Assembly: GCF_009833495.1 (NCBI RefSeq)
Contig: NZ_WUWG01000003.1
Location: forward strand, 434,001-498,000
DNA length: 64,000 nt
Source of the DNA: Oceanomicrobium pacificus
GTDB taxonomy: Bacteria > Pseudomonadota > Alphaproteobacteria > Rhodobacterales > Rhodobacteraceae
Reading direction: 5' to 3'
Shown: piece by piece, positions 57,335 through 64,000 of the stretch
How the letters are laid out: each line of letters opens with the position of its first letter
Numbering within the stretch: the first letter of the stretch is position 1
The notes under the pieces: model-generated
What the model saw: the letters and a program-made list of their open reading frames with translations, nothing else
The model's database searches: none
Told to the model about the DNA's origin: nothing
Translations under genes and position numbers: made by a program

Positions 57335-57540
57335 GCGGAATCCGACGCCGCCATCTGATGGTTACCATCCGGTAAGTGATGGGTTGTCAGTGGCTTCTAC
57401 AGGGCTTTCACGGGATGTTTCGGGGTGTTTCAGGGGCGTTACCGGATCGCGACTCTGTGAAGTGACCCTGCGTCAGTCTTTGGAATTTCACACCGCTCTG
57501 CTAGGCGGGATACTTCCGTTCACAAATCCGGGCGTGCATT
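57335..57540 (+). other. 206-bp intergenic region with G-tract run and TTACC palindrome
   Basis: TTACC-ATCC-GGTAA (57362-57375) forms a small palindrome and TTACCGGA occurs again near 57439. Between them GGG tracts at 57402, 57412, 57422 and 57433 are spaced about ten bases apart within related units (ending TTTC). The next gene, a membrane-anchored hydrolase, begins at 57541 with no clear SD. I see no gene here. Confidence 0.4.
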
Positions 57541-58551
57541 ATGAAGATCGCCGGTTTCCTGATCCTGATTGCTGTCCTGCTTCTGATCCTCTTTCTGCTC
57601 TTCGGGCCGAGGGAGCCGGTCGACACGGCCGTACAGTTCGATGACGGGCAGTTGCCCGAGGATCTGGACGCCTATCTTGCGGCGGCAGAGGTCGATGTCC
57701 CGGATTTGAAGCCGGGGGCGGAGAAGCGGATCGTCTGGGCGGGTGCCGCGAAGGAAAAGACCCCGCTGGCGATTGTCTATGTTCACGGGTTCAGCGCAAC
57801 GGCAGAGGAAATCCGCCCTGTGCCGGACCGCGTGGCGGAGGCCCTCGGCGCGAACCTCTATTTCACTCGTCTGCGCGGGCACGGGCGCGATGGCGCGGCA
57901 CTGGCAACGGCGTCTGTCCGGCACTGGGCCGAGGATGTGGCCGAGGCCATGGCCATCGGGCGGCGGCTCGGCGAGCGGGTGATCCTGATGGGCACCTCGA
58001 CCGGCGCGACCGTCTCGATGCTGGCCGCACTGGACCCGGAGATGCGGCGCGACCTCGCCGGCATGATTTTCGTCAGCCCGAATTTCGGCTTGATGGCTGC
58101 GGGATCGAGCCTGCTCACCCTGCCGATGGCGCGCCATTACGTGCCCTATATTGCCGGATCGGAACGGTCCTTCGTGCCAGCCAATGCGGATCACGCAACC
58201 TACTGGACCACCCGCTATCCGACCGATGCGCTCTTCCCGATGGCCGCGCTGGTGCGCCATGTGAACCGCGCGCCGCTCGACACGATCGACGTGCCGGTGC
58301 TGGCGATCTTCTCCGAACAGGATACGGTGGTGTCGGCCAAGGCAACGCGGCGGCTTCTCGACAAGCTCGGCACCATGCCGTCCATCATTCCGGTGACCGT
58401 CGGGGAGGGCGATGATCCTGCGGCCCACGTGATTGCGGGCGATATCCTCAGCCCCGGCCAGACGGACCGCGCGGTCGAATGGATGCTGTCCTGGATCGAG
58501 GACCAGATACTGGCGCCAGCAGACGCGCCCGTCGCTAAAGGATCAGGCTGA
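57541..58551 (+). CDS. Membrane-anchored alpha/beta hydrolase
   Basis: The 336-residue protein has an N-terminal hydrophobic helix (FLILIAVLLLILFLLFG) that probably anchors it, then a hydrolase domain with IVYVHGFSATAEEI, TRLRGHGRDG, a nucleophile elbow GTSTGA, a cap and a late FSEQDTVVS acid. The final catalytic His is likely in DDPAAHVIAG. It resembles lysophospholipase or monoglyceride lipase-type proteins. It is 206 bp downstream of another hydrolase but not closely related in its motifs. The end overlaps the convergent small gene by 17 bp. Confidence 0.83.
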   Translation: MKIAGFLILIAVLLLILFLLFGPREPVDTAVQFDDGQLPEDLDAYLAAAEVDVPDLKPGAEKRIVWAGAAKEKTPLAIVYVHGFSATAEEIRPVPDRVAEALGANLYFTRLRGHGRDGAALATASVRHWAEDVAEAMAIGRRLGERVILMGTSTGATVSMLAALDPEMRRDLAGMIFVSPNFGLMAAGSSLLTLPMARHYVPYIAGSERSFVPANADHATYWTTRYPTDALFPMAALVRHVNRAPLDTIDVPVLAIFSEQDTVVSAKATRRLLDKLGTMPSIIPVTVGEGDDPAAHVIAGDILSPGQTDRAVEWMLSWIEDQILAPADAPVAKGSG

Positions 58552-58747
58552 CAACCACGATCGCGAGGCCGAGAAAGGCCAGACCGACGGCCCCCATGTT
58601 GAGGGCGACGAGCCCGTGCAGCCGGGCGCTTACATCCTCGCCCGAGCGACTGTCGCGCCGGATCTGCGCCGCGCGGCGCACGCACCAGCCGAGCAAACCG
58701 ACGCCGGCAAGCGTCACGATGATCCCGATTGCAAGGAGGAGGGTCAT
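58535..58747 (-). CDS. Small two-helix membrane protein of unknown function
   Basis: The 70-residue protein has two hydrophobic helices (about 3-22 and 48-69) joined by a polar, charged loop with [16 protein letters not shown]. No family comes to mind. Its start at ATG 58747 follows CTCCTCCTTGC on the plus strand (GCAAGGAGGAG on the minus), a strong SD, which supports translation. It overlaps the end of the hydrolase gene by 17 bp and is divergent from gapR. Confidence 0.72.
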   Translation of the reverse strand: MTLLLAIGIIVTLAGVGLLGWCVRRAAQIRRDSRSGEDVSARLHGLVALNMGAVGLAFLGLAIVVVSLIL

Positions 58748-58896
58748 GGGGTCGGGCCTTCTGTCTATGGGGTCCTGTGGCCCGCCTTAGGCAATTCGGC
58801 GATGCGGCGCAAGCGCCCTTGTTCGCAGGCGAGCCTCTGGCTAGTGTCCGTCGAATCTTCCCCCGAGGGGGCAAAATCGCGACGGAGGCAGAGCGC

Positions 58897-59163
58897 ATGG
58901 ATGTGACCGAAGACGAAGGCCCGACGAGCCAGTACCGTGTAACCGCAGGCGAGCTGCGCAGCTTCATCGAACGTTTCGAGCGGCTCGAAGCGGAGAAGAA
59001 GGACATTGCGGATCAGCAGAAGGAAGTGATGGCCGAGGCCAAGGGCCGTGGCTATGACACCAAGGTGATGCGCAAGCTGATCACGCTGCGCAAGAAGGAC
59101 CCGCAGGAAATCTCCGAAGAGGAGGCCGTGCTCGAGCTCTACAAGGAAGCGCTTGGCATGTGA
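58897..59163 (+). CDS. gapR: DUF2312/GapR nucleoid-associated protein
   Basis: The 88-residue protein is helical and basic with the DUF2312 core [44 protein letters not shown]. In Caulobacter, GapR binds overtwisted AT-rich DNA ahead of replication and is essential there. The open frame begins earlier (58729), but ATG 58897 behind GGAGGCAGAGCGC gives the family N-terminus. A convergent hemN gene ends 3 bp away. The short N-terminal acidic tail (MDVTEDEG) is typical. Confidence 0.93.
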   Translation: MDVTEDEGPTSQYRVTAGELRSFIERFERLEAEKKDIADQQKEVMAEAKGRGYDTKVMRKLITLRKKDPQEISEEEAVLELYKEALGM

Positions 59164-59166
59164 CGG

Positions 59167-60522
59167 TCAGACCGCCTGGCTGTGCCGGGCGGTCCCGTTC
59201 TGATAGGCATCGAGCCCGGCGGCGATGATCCGCGTCAGCGGCCGGCCCTCGGGCGTCACCCGGAAACAGGTGCCGTCATCCACCACAAACCCGGTGTAGC
59301 TTTCGGCCAGCGCCGCCAGGTCGCTGTCGATCAGCGCGGCCATGTCGCCGAACGTCGCTGCCAGCGCCGCCCGGTCGATCTCGAAATCGCACATGAGCGT
59401 CTCGATCGCGCGGCCGCGCACCCGGTCTTCGAGCGTGAAGGCCAGCCCCTTGGCCACAGGCAAATCACCGGCTTCGATCGCCTTGTGATAGCCCATCGTT
59501 GCGGAGACATTCTGGACGAACCCCTGCGGCAGGTTGCCGATGGATGAGGCGCCAAAGCCGATCAGCGCGGTGCAAAGATCGTCCGTATAGCCCTGGAAAT
59601 TGCGCTTCATCCGCCCGTTGGCGGCAGCAACGGCGAGGCTGTCTTGGGGCCGTGCGAAATGGTCGATCCCGAGCGCGATATGGCCGTCAGCCAGAAATGC
59701 CGCCTCGGCCTGACGGAAGAGCGCCAGCCGCGCCTCGGGCCCGGGCAAGGCCGCTTCGGGGATCATCTTCTGCCGCTTCGCCATCCATGGCACATGGGCA
59801 TAGCCGAACAGCGCGATCCGGTCCGGTGACAGGGCACGGGTCATGTCGAGCGTGCGGGCGAACCGCTCCGGCGTCTGGTAGGGCAGGCCGTAGACCATGT
59901 CGATATTGACCGATCCGACGCCTGCGGCGCGCAATTCTTCGACAATGTCGCGGGTGACCTCGAACCCCTGTTCGCGCCCGATCGTCTTCTGCACGAGCGG
60001 GTCGAAATCCTGCACACCGATGCTGGCGCGTGTCAGTCCGGATTCGGCCAGCGCGGCGATCTTGTCCGGGTCGGCGCAGGTCGGGTCGATCTCGACCGAG
60101 AAGTCCGGGTCTGCGGCCATCTGCAGGTTCTGCCGGATCGCGCTGGCCAGTTCCGTGATCAGGTCGGGCGGCAGAATCGTTGGCGTGCCGCCGCCCCAGT
60201 GGATGCGGGCGACCGAAACACCCGCGGGCAGGTGGGCGGCCACCATCTCGAACTCGCGCATGAGCGACCGCAGGTAGGAGCGCACCGGATCGAGCGATTG
60301 CACGCCTTGCGTGCGGCAGGCGCAAAACCAGCAGAGCCGGATGCAGAAGGGAATATGCACATAGACGGACAGCTGGCTGCCGGCAGGCAGGGCGCCCAGC
60401 CAGCGTGCATAGGTGTCCGGTCCGATTCCGTCATGGAACATCGGTGCGGTCGGGTAGCTCGTGTAGCGCGGCACCTTGCGGGAGAAGAGGCCCGCCGCCG
60501 CCAGTCTTTCCATATCGGTCAT
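59167..60522 (-). CDS. hemN: Oxygen-independent coproporphyrinogen III oxidase HemN
   Basis: HemN makes protoporphyrinogen IX without O2, using a radical SAM centre. The 451-residue protein has PRYTSYPTAPMFH, the cluster motif CIRLCWFC (Cys60, Cys64, Cys67) and an adjacent Cys69 (CACR), GGGTPTILP and NIDMVYGLPYQT. The frame is open to 61425, but ATG 60522 is the family start and has AAGGGA upstream. A perfect FNR box lies 35-48 bp upstream, between this gene and divergent fnrL. Confidence 0.96.
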   Translation of the reverse strand: MTDMERLAAAGLFSRKVPRYTSYPTAPMFHDGIGPDTYARWLGALPAGSQLSVYVHIPFCIRLCWFCACRTQGVQSLDPVRSYLRSLMREFEMVAAHLPAGVSVARIHWGGGTPTILPPDLITELASAIRQNLQMAADPDFSVEIDPTCADPDKIAALAESGLTRASIGVQDFDPLVQKTIGREQGFEVTRDIVEELRAAGVGSVNIDMVYGLPYQTPERFARTLDMTRALSPDRIALFGYAHVPWMAKRQKMIPEAALPGPEARLALFRQAEAAFLADGHIALGIDHFARPQDSLAVAAANGRMKRNFQGYTDDLCTALIGFGASSIGNLPQGFVQNVSATMGYHKAIEAGDLPVAKGLAFTLEDRVRGRAIETLMCDFEIDRAALAATFGDMAALIDSDLAALAESYTGFVVDDGTCFRVTPEGRPLTRIIAAGLDAYQNGTARHSQAV

Positions 60523-60556
60523 GGGTTTCCCTTGCGCCGCGGCGGTTGCGGGGTCT

Positions 60557-60570
60557 TTGATCAGGATCAA
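60557..60570. promoter_or_regulatory. FNR/FnrL box between hemN and fnrL
   Basis: TTGATCAGGATCAA (60557-60570) is a perfect TTGAT-N4-ATCAA FNR box. Its centre is 41 bp from hemN ATG and 50 bp from fnrL ATG. A TAAACA hexamer at 60581 could be the fnrL -10, placing the box at about -30 and suggesting repression by FnrL, i.e. autoregulation. On the hemN side the SD sits in the last 12 bp before the start, so a classic -41.5 activator site would put the transcript start inside the gene; the true geometry needs 5' mapping. Confidence 0.85.
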
Positions 60571-60612
60571 GCCCGTGCCATAAACAGGGCGAACGTGGAG
60601 TAAACCGACCCG

Positions 60613-61359
60613 ATGCCGCAGACCGCCCCGACCCGCACCGCACAAAGCTGCCCGCAATGTCCGATCCGCCACAGCGCGGTCTGTTCGCTCTGCGGGCCGA
60701 GCGAACTGGCGGAGCTCGATGCAATCAAGACCTACCAGACGTTCCAGGCCGGCGATGTCATCGCCTGGGCCGGTGAGCCGCAAACGATCGTGGGTTCGGT
60801 CGTATCGGGTGTGGCGACCCTGTCGCGGACGCTCGCGGACGGGCGGCGGCAGATGGTGGGCCTGTTGCTGCCCTCGGATTTCATCGGCCGCAGCCGCACA
60901 CAGGTCGCGCCCTATGATGTGACGGCGGCCACCGAGGTTACGCTCTGCACCTTCCGCAAACGCGCCTTTGACGAAATGCTCGACCGCACCATGCATATCG
61001 AGCGCCGCCTGTTGCAGATGACGCTCGATGAACTGGACGCGGCGCGGGAATGGATGCTGCTTCTGGGGCGCAAGACCGCGCGGGAGAAGATCGCGAGCCT
61101 GCTCGTCATCGTGGCGCGGCGTGATGCCGCGCTCCACCGGCGCGAGGTGGGCAACGGGGTGAGCTTCCGCCTGCCGCTGACGCGCGAGGCGATGGCTGAC
61201 TATCTGGGACTGACCATCGAGACGGTGAGCCGCCAGATTTCCGCATTGCGCAAGGCCGGTGTGGTGGAAATGCACGGCACGCGGGATGTGACCATTCCCG
61301 ATTTCGGCCGGCTGCTCGATGAATCCGGTGATGATGCCGATGGCGGCATAGTGTCCTGA
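60613..61359 (+). CDS. fnrL: FnrL-type oxygen-sensing transcription regulator
   Basis: The 248-residue Crp/FNR protein has a Cys-rich N-terminus (Cys13, Cys16, Cys24, Cys27) and Cys112, enough for the O2-labile [4Fe-4S] cluster. It then has a cNMP-binding-like domain, a dimer helix (MTLDELDAAREWMLLLGRKTAREKIASLL) and a C-terminal helix-turn-helix (MADYLGLTIETVSRQISALRKAG). FnrL activates cbb3 oxidase, hemN and photosynthesis genes in Rhodobacterales. The FNR box upstream suggests self-control. The ATG at 60613 follows GGAG 12 bp upstream. Confidence 0.94.
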   Translation: MPQTAPTRTAQSCPQCPIRHSAVCSLCGPSELAELDAIKTYQTFQAGDVIAWAGEPQTIVGSVVSGVATLSRTLADGRRQMVGLLLPSDFIGRSRTQVAPYDVTAATEVTLCTFRKRAFDEMLDRTMHIERRLLQMTLDELDAAREWMLLLGRKTAREKIASLLVIVARRDAALHRREVGNGVSFRLPLTREAMADYLGLTIETVSRQISALRKAGVVEMHGTRDVTIPDFGRLLDESGDDADGGIVS

Positions 61360-61374
61360 CGTGATCCGGTCAAC

Positions 61375-61388
61375 TTGATCTGAATCAA
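61375..61388 (+). promoter_or_regulatory. FNR/FnrL box upstream of ccoN
   Basis: TTGATCTGAATCAA (61375-61388) is a perfect TTGAT-N4-ATCAA box, 75 bp upstream of the ccoN ATG. A TGCAAT hexamer at 61409-61414 lies where the -10 of a class II FNR promoter should be if the box centre is near -40. This fits activation of the cbb3 operon by FnrL at low oxygen. It is 15 bp after the fnrL stop. Confidence 0.9.
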
Positions 61389-61463
61389 GACCCCTGCCAA
61401 GCTGCCTGTGCAATGAGACGGGCAACCAGGGTCAGTGCGCCCTGAATCTTGAAAGAGGGCAAA

Positions 61464-63065
61464 ATGATAAACGGGTTCAAGCTGGTGGCACTGGGGCTGA
61501 TTGCCCTCTTTGCCGCCATCGCCGCCAATTACGGCCACGATCTGGCCTATCAGGTTCACATGATCATCTTCATGCTCGTCGCAGCGGGCATGTTCATCCA
61601 CGTGTTGCGGCAGACCGGGGAGCCGGTTCCGATCGAACCCGATCCGGATGCGACCGGCTATATGGACGGCGTGATCCGATACGGTGTTATCGCAACCGCC
61701 TTCTGGGGCGTGGTCGGCTTCCTTGCCGGGACGTATATAGCCTTCCAGCTTGCCTTTCCCGAATTGAATTTTGGCCTATCTTTTACGTCTTTTGGCCGTT
61801 TGCGGCCGCTGCACACATCGGCCGTCATCTTCGCCTTCGGCGGCAACGCACTGATCTGTACGTCCTTCTACATCGTGCAGCGCACCTGCGCGGCGCGGCT
61901 CTGGGGCGGGAACCTCGCCTGGTTCGTGTTCTGGGGCTACCAGCTCTTCATCGTGCTGGCGGCGACCGGATATCTGCTCGGGGCCACCCAGTCGAAGGAA
62001 TATGCCGAGCCGGAATGGTATGTGGACATCTGGCTGACGCTGGTCTGGGTCGCCTATCTGGCGGTGTTCCTCGGCACGATCCTGCGCCGCAAGGAACCGC
62101 ATATCTACGTGGCCAACTGGTTCCTGCTCTCCTTCATCGTCACCGTCGCGATGCTGCATATCGTGAACAACCTCTCGATCCCGGTCTCGATCTTCGGGTC
62201 GAAATCGGTGCAGCTCTTCTCCGGCGTGCAGGATGCGCTGACCCAATGGTGGTATGGCCATAATGCGGTGGGCTTCTTCCTGACCGCGGGCTTCCTCGGC
62301 ATGATGTACTATTTCGTGCCCAAACAGGCCGAGCGGCCGGTTTACAGCTACAAACTGTCCATCATCCACTTCTGGGCGCTGATCTTCCTTTATATCTGGG
62401 CGGGCCCGCACCATCTGCACTATACCGCGCTGCCCGACTGGGCGCAGACGCTCGGGATGGTCTTCTCGGTCATGCTCTGGATGCCCAGCTGGGGCGGCAT
62501 GATCAACGGCCTGATGACGCTGCAGGGCGCCTGGGACAAGCTGCGAACCGACCCGGTCCTGCGGATGCTCGTCGTGTCTGTCGGCTTTTACGGCATGGCG
62601 ACCTTCGAGGGTCCGATGATGTCGATCAAGGCGGTCAACTCGCTGTCGCACTATACCGACTGGACGATCGGGCACGTGCATTCCGGCGCTCTTGGCTGGA
62701 ACGGCATGATCACCTTCGGCGCGCTCTACTTCCTTGTGCCGCGCCTGTGGAACCGCGAGCGGCTCTACAGCCTGTCGCTGGTCAGCTGGCACTTCTGGCT
62801 CGCGACCATCGGGATCGTCTTCTACGCCTCCTCCATGTGGGTCACAGGCATCATGGAAGGTCTGATGTGGCGCGAGGTGGATGCCGAGGGTTTCCTCGTC
62901 AACAGCTTCGCCGACACGGTCGCGGCCAAGTTCCCGATGTATGTGGTGCGCGCGCTGGGCGGTGTGCTCTACGTCGCCGGGTCGCTGATCATGGTCTACA
63001 ACCTGTGGAAAACGGCGACGGGGGCGGAAAAGCCCGCCCCTGCCGCTGCGGTTCCGGCTGAGTAA
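61464..63065 (+). CDS. ccoN: cbb3-type cytochrome c oxidase subunit I
   Basis: CcoN is the catalytic subunit of the high-affinity oxidase and binds haem b and the b3-CuB centre. The 533-residue protein has the His ligands of the family (e.g. [57 protein letters not shown]) and about 12 membrane helices. ATG 61464 follows AAAGAGGGCAAA; an upstream TTG at 61449 is not needed. It leads ccoNOQP, the anaerobically induced terminal oxidase operon. Confidence 0.98.
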   Translation: MINGFKLVALGLIALFAAIAANYGHDLAYQVHMIIFMLVAAGMFIHVLRQTGEPVPIEPDPDATGYMDGVIRYGVIATAFWGVVGFLAGTYIAFQLAFPELNFGLSFTSFGRLRPLHTSAVIFAFGGNALICTSFYIVQRTCAARLWGGNLAWFVFWGYQLFIVLAATGYLLGATQSKEYAEPEWYVDIWLTLVWVAYLAVFLGTILRRKEPHIYVANWFLLSFIVTVAMLHIVNNLSIPVSIFGSKSVQLFSGVQDALTQWWYGHNAVGFFLTAGFLGMMYYFVPKQAERPVYSYKLSIIHFWALIFLYIWAGPHHLHYTALPDWAQTLGMVFSVMLWMPSWGGMINGLMTLQGAWDKLRTDPVLRMLVVSVGFYGMATFEGPMMSIKAVNSLSHYTDWTIGHVHSGALGWNGMITFGALYFLVPRLWNRERLYSLSLVSWHFWLATIGIVFYASSMWVTGIMEGLMWREVDAEGFLVNSFADTVAAKFPMYVVRALGGVLYVAGSLIMVYNLWKTATGAEKPAPAAAVPAE

Positions 63066-63076
63066 GGGAGGCGGAG

Positions 63077-63802
63077 ATGAGTCTGCTCAAGAAACACGCG
63101 ATCATCGAAAAGAACGCCACGCTTCTGCTGGTGCTGAGCTTCCTTGCCGTGACCGTGGGGGGCATCGTGGAAATTGCGCCGCTCTTCTACCTCGAGAATA
63201 CGATCGAGAAGGTCAAAGGCGTGCGGCCCTATTCGCCGTTGGAACTGACCGGGCGCAACATCTACATCCGCGAGGGCTGCTACGTCTGCCACAGCCAGAT
63301 GATCCGCCCGATGCGGGACGAGGTGGAGCGCTACGGTCACTATTCGCTGGCGGCCGAGAGCATGTATGACCACCCGTTCCAGTGGGGTTCCAAGCGCACC
63401 GGGCCCGATCTGGCCCGTGTCGGCGGCCGCTATTCCGACGAGTGGCACGTGGATCATATGCGCAAGCCGCAGGACCTGGTGCCCGAAAGCATCATGCCGC
63501 CCTATCCGTGGCTGGAGGAGACCCGCATCAGCCCCGATCATATCGAGGACCTGCTGAAGACCAACCGGATGGTCGGCGTGCCCTATACAGACGAGATGAT
63601 CGAACAGGCCAAGGCGGATTTCACCGTTCAGGTCGATCCGTTCGGCGATTTCGACGGTCTTCTGGAACGCTATCCCGGCGCGCAGGTCCGCAATTTCGAC
63701 GGGCAGCCGGAAATCACCGAACTGGACGCGCTCATCGCCTATCTGCAGGTGCTCGGCACGATGGTCGACTTCTCGACCTTCGAGCCGGATGCCAGCCGCT
63801 GA
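63077..63802 (+). CDS. ccoO: cbb3-type cytochrome c oxidase subunit II (mono-haem cytochrome c)
   Basis: CcoO is a membrane-anchored c-type cytochrome. The 241-residue protein has an N-terminal helix ([17 protein letters not shown]), the haem site GCYVCHSQM (Cys68, Cys71, His72) and likely Met ligand in [10 protein letters not shown]. The start ATG 63077 follows GGGAGGCGGAG 11 bp after ccoN. Haem attachment needs the ccm machinery encoded at 41-44 kb. Confidence 0.97.
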   Translation: MSLLKKHAIIEKNATLLLVLSFLAVTVGGIVEIAPLFYLENTIEKVKGVRPYSPLELTGRNIYIREGCYVCHSQMIRPMRDEVERYGHYSLAAESMYDHPFQWGSKRTGPDLARVGGRYSDEWHVDHMRKPQDLVPESIMPPYPWLEETRISPDHIEDLLKTNRMVGVPYTDEMIEQAKADFTVQVDPFGDFDGLLERYPGAQVRNFDGQPEITELDALIAYLQVLGTMVDFSTFEPDASR

Positions 63803-63814
63803 GGGAGCGCGCAC

Positions 63815-63985
63815 ATGTATGATTTCCTGCGCGAAATGGCCGACAGCTGGGGACTGCTGGCGCTGTTTCTCGGATTTATCTTCGTGATCTTCTGGGCCTT
63901 CCGCCCTGGGTCACGGGAAATCCATGACGACATCGCCAACATCCCCTTCCGCAATGACAAGATCGGAGACGATCACGATGGCTGA
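63815..63985 (+). CDS. ccoQ: cbb3-type cytochrome c oxidase subunit CcoQ
   Basis: CcoQ is a small stabilising subunit of cbb3 oxidase. The 56-residue protein starts MYDFLREMADSWGLLALF, has one membrane helix (about 13-29) and an acidic/basic tail with PGSREIHDDIANIPFRND. It is too short for most ORF lists. ATG 63815 follows GAGGGAGCGCGCAC, 12 bp after ccoO. Its end overlaps the ccoP start by 8 bp. Confidence 0.93.
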   Translation: MYDFLREMADSWGLLALFLGFIFVIFWAFRPGSREIHDDIANIPFRNDKIGDDHDG

Positions 63986-64000
63986 CACGAAAAAAGAACA
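63978..64000 (+). CDS. ccoP: cbb3-type cytochrome c oxidase subunit III, N-terminus only
   Basis: ATG 63978 starts MADTKKE and continues past the right edge of the window, overlapping the ccoQ stop by 8 bp. Only seven residues are visible, so identity rests on position: ccoP is the next gene in ccoNOQP. The overlap, common in this operon, and the polar lysine-rich start support it. Confidence 0.75.

Noticed and set aside
60523-61425. Upstream open extension of hemN
   Set aside because: It crosses fnrL on the other strand and the FNR box; HemN family N-terminus and SD are at 60522.

Overview
The window is a gene-dense, GC-rich stretch of alphaproteobacterial chromosome. The gene families point to Rhodobacterales (Paracoccaceae / roseobacter type): a ccoNOQP oxidase cluster beside fnrL and hemN, a ccmABCDG operon, a GapR-type DUF2312 gene, SerC and SerA of the alphaproteobacterial kind, tandem LpxL-like acyltransferases and several small families common in that order. 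I see no rRNA, tRNA, insertion sequence, phage gene or CRISPR array. It reads as core housekeeping DNA with a few odd proteins and signals embedded in it. Layout: 1-8.3 kb holds the end of a TrkH K+ transporter, a TPP-enzyme-like protein lacking key residues, glyQ - small membrane protein - glyS, and a PPDK-like protein whose ATP-binding half looks degraded. At 8.6-13.6 kb are a SleB-type wall hydrolase and a folB-gph-folP-glmM operon; FolB carries an extra C-terminal domain. 13.6-18.6 kb: two coupled EamA exporters divergent from serC-serA. 18.7-25.6 kb: purA-DUF2842-creA, a long acidic protein of unknown function, thiamine pyrophosphokinase, serine dehydratase and rpiA. 25.7-31.1 kb: glutathione reductase, hflK-hflC-DUF2065 and a Deg protease (membrane quality control). 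31.1-38.3 kb: an orphan DnaE2-type C-terminal domain, ferredoxin, an FG-GAP protein, purD, xseA and a YyaL-like thioredoxin-domain protein. 38.4-47.7 kb: ftsY, an EamA exporter, yciB, the ccm operon (including a 51-residue ccmD) and acnA with a repeat-bearing promoter region. 47.8-53.1 kb: DUF1223, two lipid A acyltransferases, infC with a coupled DUF938 methyltransferase, a YhhN protein and an anchored Ala/Glu-rich protein. 53.3-59.2 kb: thrS, a glycosyltransferase, two alpha/beta hydrolases and gapR. 59.2-64 kb: hemN, fnrL and ccoN-O-Q-(P), with perfect FNR boxes between hemN and fnrL and upstream of ccoN. Many genes are translationally coupled: start and stop codons overlap as GTGA, ATGA, TGATG or TTGA in fol-glm, purA-DUF2842, hflKC, ccm, fdx, infC and YyaL. 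The low-oxygen module at the right end is a coherent unit: FnrL senses O2, the cbb3 oxidase respires at low O2, HemN makes haem without O2, and the ccm operon about 18 kb away supplies cytochrome c maturation for CcoO and CcoP. The observations most worth a second look are three metabolic-enzyme homologues with altered active sites around glyQ/glyS and folB, the stand-alone DnaE2 OB domain, infC that seems to start on AUA, and the repeated TGTATACCGTC element upstream of acnA.
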